Shown here: positions 13,784-16,883 of the stretch, piece by piece
How positions within the stretch are numbered: position 1 is the first letter of the stretch
Layout: each line of letters begins with the position of its first letter
Assembly: GCA_036374175.1 (NCBI GenBank)
Contig: DASUUH010000079.1
Location: 1-16,883, forward strand
From: JASLBX01 sp036374175
Lineage (GTDB): Bacteria > Actinomycetota > Actinomycetes > Jiangellales > Jiangellaceae
Direction of reading: 5' to 3'
DNA length: 16,883 nucleotides
Notes under the pieces: generated by a model
What the model saw: only the letters and a program-made list of their open reading frames with translations
Told to the model about the DNA's origin: nothing
Databases searched by the model: none
Translations under genes and position numbers: made by a program

Positions 13784-14835
13784 TCAAACCAACGCTGGCC
13801 TTGATCGGTGCTACCGGCGCAGTCGGCACCGTGATGCGCGACATCCTGTCCACCCGTGAGGACGTGTGGGGCGAGATCAGACTGGTCGCTTCGCCCAGGT
13901 CGGCGGGCCGGCGGCTGACGGTTCGCGGCGCCGAAGTCGAGGTGCAGGCGCTTTCTGCCGAGGTGTTCGATGGCGTTGACGTCGCCATGTTCGATGTGCC
14001 CGACGAGGTGTCCGCGCACTGGGCGCCGATCGCTGCCGCGCGCGGGACGGTTGTGGTCGACAACTCCGGCGCATTCCGGATGGACCCGGACGTCCCCCTG
14101 GTCGTACCGGAGGTTAACGCCCGCGCGGCTCGGAACCGGCCGAAGGGCATCATCGCGAATCCCAACTGCACCACGCTGTCGATGATCGTGGCAATGGGTG
14201 CGCTGCACGCCGAGCTCGGCCTGACCGAGCTGGTGGTGGCGTCGTACCAAGCGGCGTCCGGCGCTGGCCAGGCCGGCATCGAGACGCTGCACGACCAGCT
14301 GGGCAAGGTGGCGGGCAACCGCGAGCTCGGCACTCAGCCCGGTGACGTGCGCCGGGTGGTGGGCGACGATCTCGGGCCGTTCCCGGCCCCGCTGGCGTTG
14401 AACGTGGTGCCGTGGGCCGGTTCGTTGAAAGACGACGGGTGGAGTTCCGAAGAGCTCAAGATCCGCAACGAGTCACGCAAGATCCTCGACCTGTCTGGTC
14501 TGCGGGTGTCGGCGACTTGTGTGCGGGTGCCGGTGGTCACGACCCACTCGGTCGCGGTGCATGCCGTGTTCGAGAACGAAGTGACCACCGATCAGGCGTG
14601 GGGAATCCTGCGTGACGCGCCCGGTGTGGTGCTGTACGACGACCCCGGGCGTGGCGAGTTCCCGACGCCGGCCGATGTAGTCGGTACCGACCCGACCTGG
14701 GTGGGTCGGGTGCGGCAGTCACTGGACGACCCGAAGGCGCTCGACCTTTTCGTGTGCGGCGACAACCTGCGCAAGGGCGCGGCGCTGAACACCGCCCAGA
14801 TCGCCGAACTCGTCGCACGCCAACTCACCTCTTAA
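13780..14835 (+). CDS. asd: Aspartate-semialdehyde dehydrogenase
   Basis: Reduces aspartyl-phosphate made by LysC to aspartate semialdehyde with NADPH; 351 residues, normal length. N-terminal nucleotide-binding motif IGATGAVGTVM (8-18), VDNSGAFRMDPDVPLVVPEVN, the active-site NPNCTT with Cys130, SYQAASGAGQAG and the C-terminal dimerisation/substrate region RVPVVTTHSVAVH with the catalytic His in the expected area. ATG 13780 overlaps the lysC TGA in ATGA, so translation is coupled to lysC. Stop TAA at 14833-14835. The product feeds lysine, diaminopimelate for the cell wall, and the threonine/methionine branch. Confidence 0.97.
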   Translation: MIKPTLALIGATGAVGTVMRDILSTREDVWGEIRLVASPRSAGRRLTVRGAEVEVQALSAEVFDGVDVAMFDVPDEVSAHWAPIAAARGTVVVDNSGAFRMDPDVPLVVPEVNARAARNRPKGIIANPNCTTLSMIVAMGALHAELGLTELVVASYQAASGAGQAGIETLHDQLGKVAGNRELGTQPGDVRRVVGDDLGPFPAPLALNVVPWAGSLKDDGWSSEELKIRNESRKILDLSGLRVSATCVRVPVVTTHSVAVHAVFENEVTTDQAWGILRDAPGVVLYDDPGRGEFPTPADVVGTDPTWVGRVRQSLDDPKALDLFVCGDNLRKGAALNTAQIAELVARQLTS

Positions 14836-14862
14836 CGCGCTCTCGTGTTTCGATCAATGCGA

Positions 14863-14919
14863 GTTGTCCGGGTTTCCGGCCGGCCCGCCGCTGGCCACGG
14901 ACTTGTCCGGCCGGACAAC
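14863..14919. terminator. Inverted-repeat region between convergent asd and YqeY-like gene, possible bidirectional terminator
   Basis: GTTGTCCGG (14863-14871) is matched by CCGGACAAC (14911-14919), and the latter with TTGTCCGG (14903-14910) makes a perfect 16-bp palindrome, TTGTCCGGCCGGACAA (14903-14918). Several mutually exclusive stems can form. The site lies between two convergent genes, where a terminator is expected, but no T-run follows on either strand. A protein-binding palindrome is an alternative. Confidence 0.4.
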
Positions 14920-14929
14920 GGGGAGAGGT

Positions 14930-15385
14930 TCAACCGGCGAGCCGTGCCTTGACCGCCGCCGCCACCTTACTGCCGTCCGCCCGTCCCGCGACCTGCGGCT
15001 GGACAAGCTTCATCACTTTGCCCATGTCGCGCGGCGATTCGGCGCCGGTCTCGGCGATCGCTGCGTCGACCAGCCGAGCCAGCTCGTCGTCTGACAGCGG
15101 TTCGGGCAGGTAGTCAGCGAGCACGGCGGCTTCCGCGTCCTCACGTTGGGCGCGGTCTTCACGGCCACCGTCGCGGAAAGCTTGCGCCGCCTCACGCCGC
15201 TTCTTCGCCTCCTTGGTCAGCACCGCGGTCACCTCATCATCGGTGAGCTTCCGCGCCTGCTTGCCGGCCACCTCGGCGTTCGTGATAGCGGTCAAGGCCA
15301 TCCGGATCGTGGCCGTCCGCAACTCGTCCTTCGAGCGCATCGCCGCCGTCAGGTCGGTCTGGAGTCGCTCTTTGATTGTCGACAT
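14930..15385 (-). CDS. GatB/YqeY domain-containing protein
   Basis: A 151-residue soluble, helical protein of the YqeY family, related to the tail domain of the amidotransferase subunit GatB, which binds tRNA. N-terminus STIKERLQTDLTAAMRSKDE, central ALTAITNAEVA and a charged helix KEAKKRREAAQAFRDGGRED; the family signature LADYLPEPLSDDEL and C-terminal DMGKVMKLVQPQVAGRADG are plain. A free-standing YqeY probably binds tRNA or a related RNA, but its role is not settled. ATG 15383-15385 has AAGGAAGG about 5 bases upstream. The open frame extends further upstream to 15607 but runs into the divergent gene and is not used. Confidence 0.93.
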   Translation of the reverse strand: MSTIKERLQTDLTAAMRSKDELRTATIRMALTAITNAEVAGKQARKLTDDEVTAVLTKEAKKRREAAQAFRDGGREDRAQREDAEAAVLADYLPEPLSDDELARLVDAAIAETGAESPRDMGKVMKLVQPQVAGRADGSKVAAAVKARLAG

Positions 15386-15426
15386 CGGATCCTTCCTTGT
15401 CGCGCATAGTGTGGCAGCCTTGGCCC

Positions 15427-16341
15427 GTGCCTCTCTCGCCACTATCGCGGATTGCGCTCGGAACCGGCCTGCTGGCGGCCGGTGGGCTGGCCTACGCGGC
15501 CGGGTACGAGGTTCGCTCGTACCGCCTCCGCAAGTTCGATGTACCCGTCCTGCCGGCCGGTAGCCGACCGCTGAAGATCCTGCACATCTCGGACCTGCAC
15601 CAGACACCTGGCCAGCTCAGTAAGCGGGAGTGGGTTCGCGCCTTGGACTCATTAGAGCCGGATCTGGTCGTGAACACTGGTGACAACCTGGCGCACGCCG
15701 ACGCAGTTCCGTACGCACTCGACGCGCTAGGTCCGTTGCTGCGGCGACCCGGCGTCTTCGTGTTCGGGGGCAACGACTACTACGGCCCGGTGCTGAAGAA
15801 CCCGGCGCGGTATCTCCTGCCGCCGCGCGACGATCGGCGATTGCATGCACCCGACCTGCCGTGGAAAGAACTGCGGGACGGTCTGCTCGAAACGGGTTGG
15901 CTCGACCTGAACAATGCACGGCAGGAACTGATCGTCGACGGTCGGCGGATCGCCTTCGTCGGGGTGGACGACGCTCACACCGAACGGGACGACTACCCGT
16001 CGGTCAGCGGTGCGGCTGACCGGGACGCCGACATCGCTATAGGTGTCATGCATGCGCCCTACCTCCGCGTGCTGGACGCCATGCACGCCGACGGATTCCC
16101 GCTGCTGATCGCCGGCCACACCCACGGCGGCCAGTTGTGCGTACCCGGCTGGGGTGCCCTAGTGACCAATTGCGACCTTGAACCGCAGCGTGCCAAGGGG
16201 CTCTCGAGACATCCCGCAGGTGACGCCAGCGGCGCGTGGCTGCACGTATCGGCAGGACTCGGAACCTCGCCCTACGCGCCAGTCAGGTTCGCCTGCCCGC
16301 CGGAGGCAACCCTACTCACGCTCACCGCCGCACAGCCCTAG
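15427..16341 (+). CDS. Membrane-anchored metallophosphoesterase
   Basis: A 304-residue calcineurin-like phosphoesterase, anchored by an N-terminal hydrophobic segment (IALGTGLLAAGGLAYAAGY, about 9-27) with the catalytic domain after it. Metal-binding motifs in order: ISDLH (D56, H58), NTGDN (D86, N87), GGNDYY (N116), VMHAPY (His near 210) and AGHTHGGQ (H231, H233). The third motif lacks the usual GNHD histidine and reads GNDYYGP, as in a mycobacterial group of these enzymes. Substrate unknown; relatives act on nucleotides or lipid-linked phosphates. The GTG at 15427 is chosen because the open frame upstream (from 15376) overlaps the YqeY-like gene; GTG 15409 is another option. The gene is divergent from the YqeY-like gene with a 41-bp gap. 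Confidence 0.92.
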   Translation: MPLSPLSRIALGTGLLAAGGLAYAAGYEVRSYRLRKFDVPVLPAGSRPLKILHISDLHQTPGQLSKREWVRALDSLEPDLVVNTGDNLAHADAVPYALDALGPLLRRPGVFVFGGNDYYGPVLKNPARYLLPPRDDRRLHAPDLPWKELRDGLLETGWLDLNNARQELIVDGRRIAFVGVDDAHTERDDYPSVSGAADRDADIAIGVMHAPYLRVLDAMHADGFPLLIAGHTHGGQLCVPGWGALVTNCDLEPQRAKGLSRHPAGDASGAWLHVSAGLGTSPYAPVRFACPPEATLLTLTAAQP

Positions 16342-16377
16342 CTGATTTTGGATTTCTATCTCGCGGATGGGCTCGGC

Positions 16378-16383
16378 TATGCT
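16378..16383 (+). promoter_or_regulatory. -10-like element of tRNA-Pro
   Basis: TATGCT lies 13 bases before the mature tRNA 5' end. No convincing -35 is present at the right distance; a TTGGAT at 16348-16353 is too far (24 bp). Confidence 0.35.
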
Positions 16384-16396
16384 GGCTCGGCAACAT

Positions 16397-16470
<74 letters not shown>

Positions 16471-16486
16471 CGCGTTGATGCAGGTC

Positions 16487-16521
16487 AGAGGCCGGTTGCC
16501 CGGAGCGGGTACCCGGCCTCT
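16487..16521 (+). terminator. Likely intrinsic terminator of tRNA-Pro
   Basis: AGAGGCCGG (16487-16495) pairs with CCGGCCTCT (16513-16521) across a 17-base loop that can itself pair further (GCCC with GGGT). It begins 16 bases after the tRNA 3' end. The T-tract after it (TGATCGTTT) is weak, as is usual in GC-rich actinobacteria. Confidence 0.6.
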
Positions 16522-16832
16522 TGATCGTTTGTCAGCAATCTTCATCATTCCTGGCACGGATGTCCCGGACGCGTCAAGACAAACGGGTACGGAAGCGCCC
16601 GGCACACCATGGGGAAGCACCGGAGATCGGCCCGCGCCGTGCTTGTGGCGGCACCGGCTGGCTGCGTCTGAACAGTCAGTCGGCAGGTCACGCCGGGGTC
16701 ATACGATGTCGACCGGACGATCGAGTTGGTCGGCGGCCACGCGGCGGAGCCCGAAGTCTGACCTCCCAGCTCGACGACCCAAGACGATCGACACCACGCC
16801 GGTGAGCTTGTCGTTGGGCGGGCGCCCGTTGT

Positions 16833-16866
16833 GCAACTAGCGCAACTCGGTGTTGAGAAAGTTGCG
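16833..16866 (+). promoter_or_regulatory. GCAACT repeats, possible operator
   Basis: GCAACT occurs at 16833-16838 and 16842-16847 in direct orientation, and its reverse complement AGTTGC at 16860-16865. The second copy forms a perfect inverted repeat CGCAACT (16841-16847) ... AGTTGCG (16860-16866) that straddles the -35 element of the promoter at the edge of the window. This arrangement suggests a regulator covering the promoter. Confidence 0.4.
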
Positions 16867-16881
16867 ATTCAAGCGTAGGCT
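16853..16881 (+). promoter_or_regulatory. Promoter at right edge for a gene beyond the window
   Basis: A -35-like TTGAGA (16853-16858) and a -10-like TAGGCT (16876-16881) with exactly 17 bp between them, oriented rightwards. The same TAGGCT hexamer occurs upstream of the YbaB gene (8150-8155). The transcription start would be just outside or at the end of the window. Confidence 0.5.
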
Positions 16882-16883
16882 TG

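Larger units (their letters stand above)
16522..16883. other. Gene-poor right end
   Basis: No gene is recognised. The open frames on the plus strand are Arg/Ser/Pro-rich and look like chance. One short minus-strand frame (TTG 16836 down to TGA 16699, 45 codons) gives a more protein-like peptide around NDKLTGVVSIVLGRRAG but has no recognised family or clear ribosome site. The last 50 bases hold a promoter, listed separately. Confidence 0.4.

Overview
This is a 16.9 kb, GC-rich window that reads as a chromosomal segment of an actinomycete (Actinomycetota). The signs are strong G/C at third codon positions, frequent GTG starts, and a dnaX / YbaB-EbfC / recR / DUF5063 ... lysC-asd arrangement with a small SRP RNA just upstream of dnaX, which recalls the order in mycobacteria and their relatives. 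I cannot place the genus.

Layout. (i) 1-907: the left edge is the 5' end of an IS21-type transposase gene (minus strand) with its IS terminus near 120, followed by about 790 bases with no convincing gene. (ii) 908-4721 (minus): a large NB-ARC/LuxR-type ATPase regulator, then an alpha/beta hydrolase 70 bp downstream, probably co-transcribed. (iii) 4722-5935: a gene-poor stretch around a tRNA-Ser(GGA), holding two apparent toxin-gene relics: a C-terminally cut BrnT-like ORF and a MazF/PemK reading frame broken by a 2-nt slip in a CT run. (iv) 5935-9788 (plus): SRP RNA, dnaX, YbaB/EbfC nucleoid protein, recR and a DUF5063 protein, a DNA replication/repair cluster with tight spacing after dnaX. 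(v) 9794-12337 (minus): ABC ATPase, ABC-2 permease (4-nt overlap) and a SAM methyltransferase, lying convergent to DUF5063 and divergent from lysC. (vi) 12491-14835 (plus): lysC and asd, joined by an ATGA overlap, the first two steps of the aspartate pathway; an internal start with an upstream Shine-Dalgarno could yield a separate aspartokinase beta subunit. (vii) 14930-16341: a GatB/YqeY-like protein (minus) and a membrane-anchored metallophosphoesterase (plus), divergent from a 41-bp gap. (viii) 16397 to the end: tRNA-Pro(CGG), its likely terminator, and a gene-poor tail ending in a well-spaced promoter with GCAACT repeats that must serve a gene beyond the window.

Most of the window is conserved housekeeping sequence. 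I see no convincing new multi-gene defence or biosynthetic system. The points that deserve a second look are the decayed toxin genes beside tRNA-Ser, the LuxR-ATPase/hydrolase pair with an inverted repeat upstream, the ABC-methyltransferase cassette between recR-DUF5063 and lysC, the internal lysC start, the GNRA-capped hairpin beside the ABC start, and the promoter/operator at the right edge.
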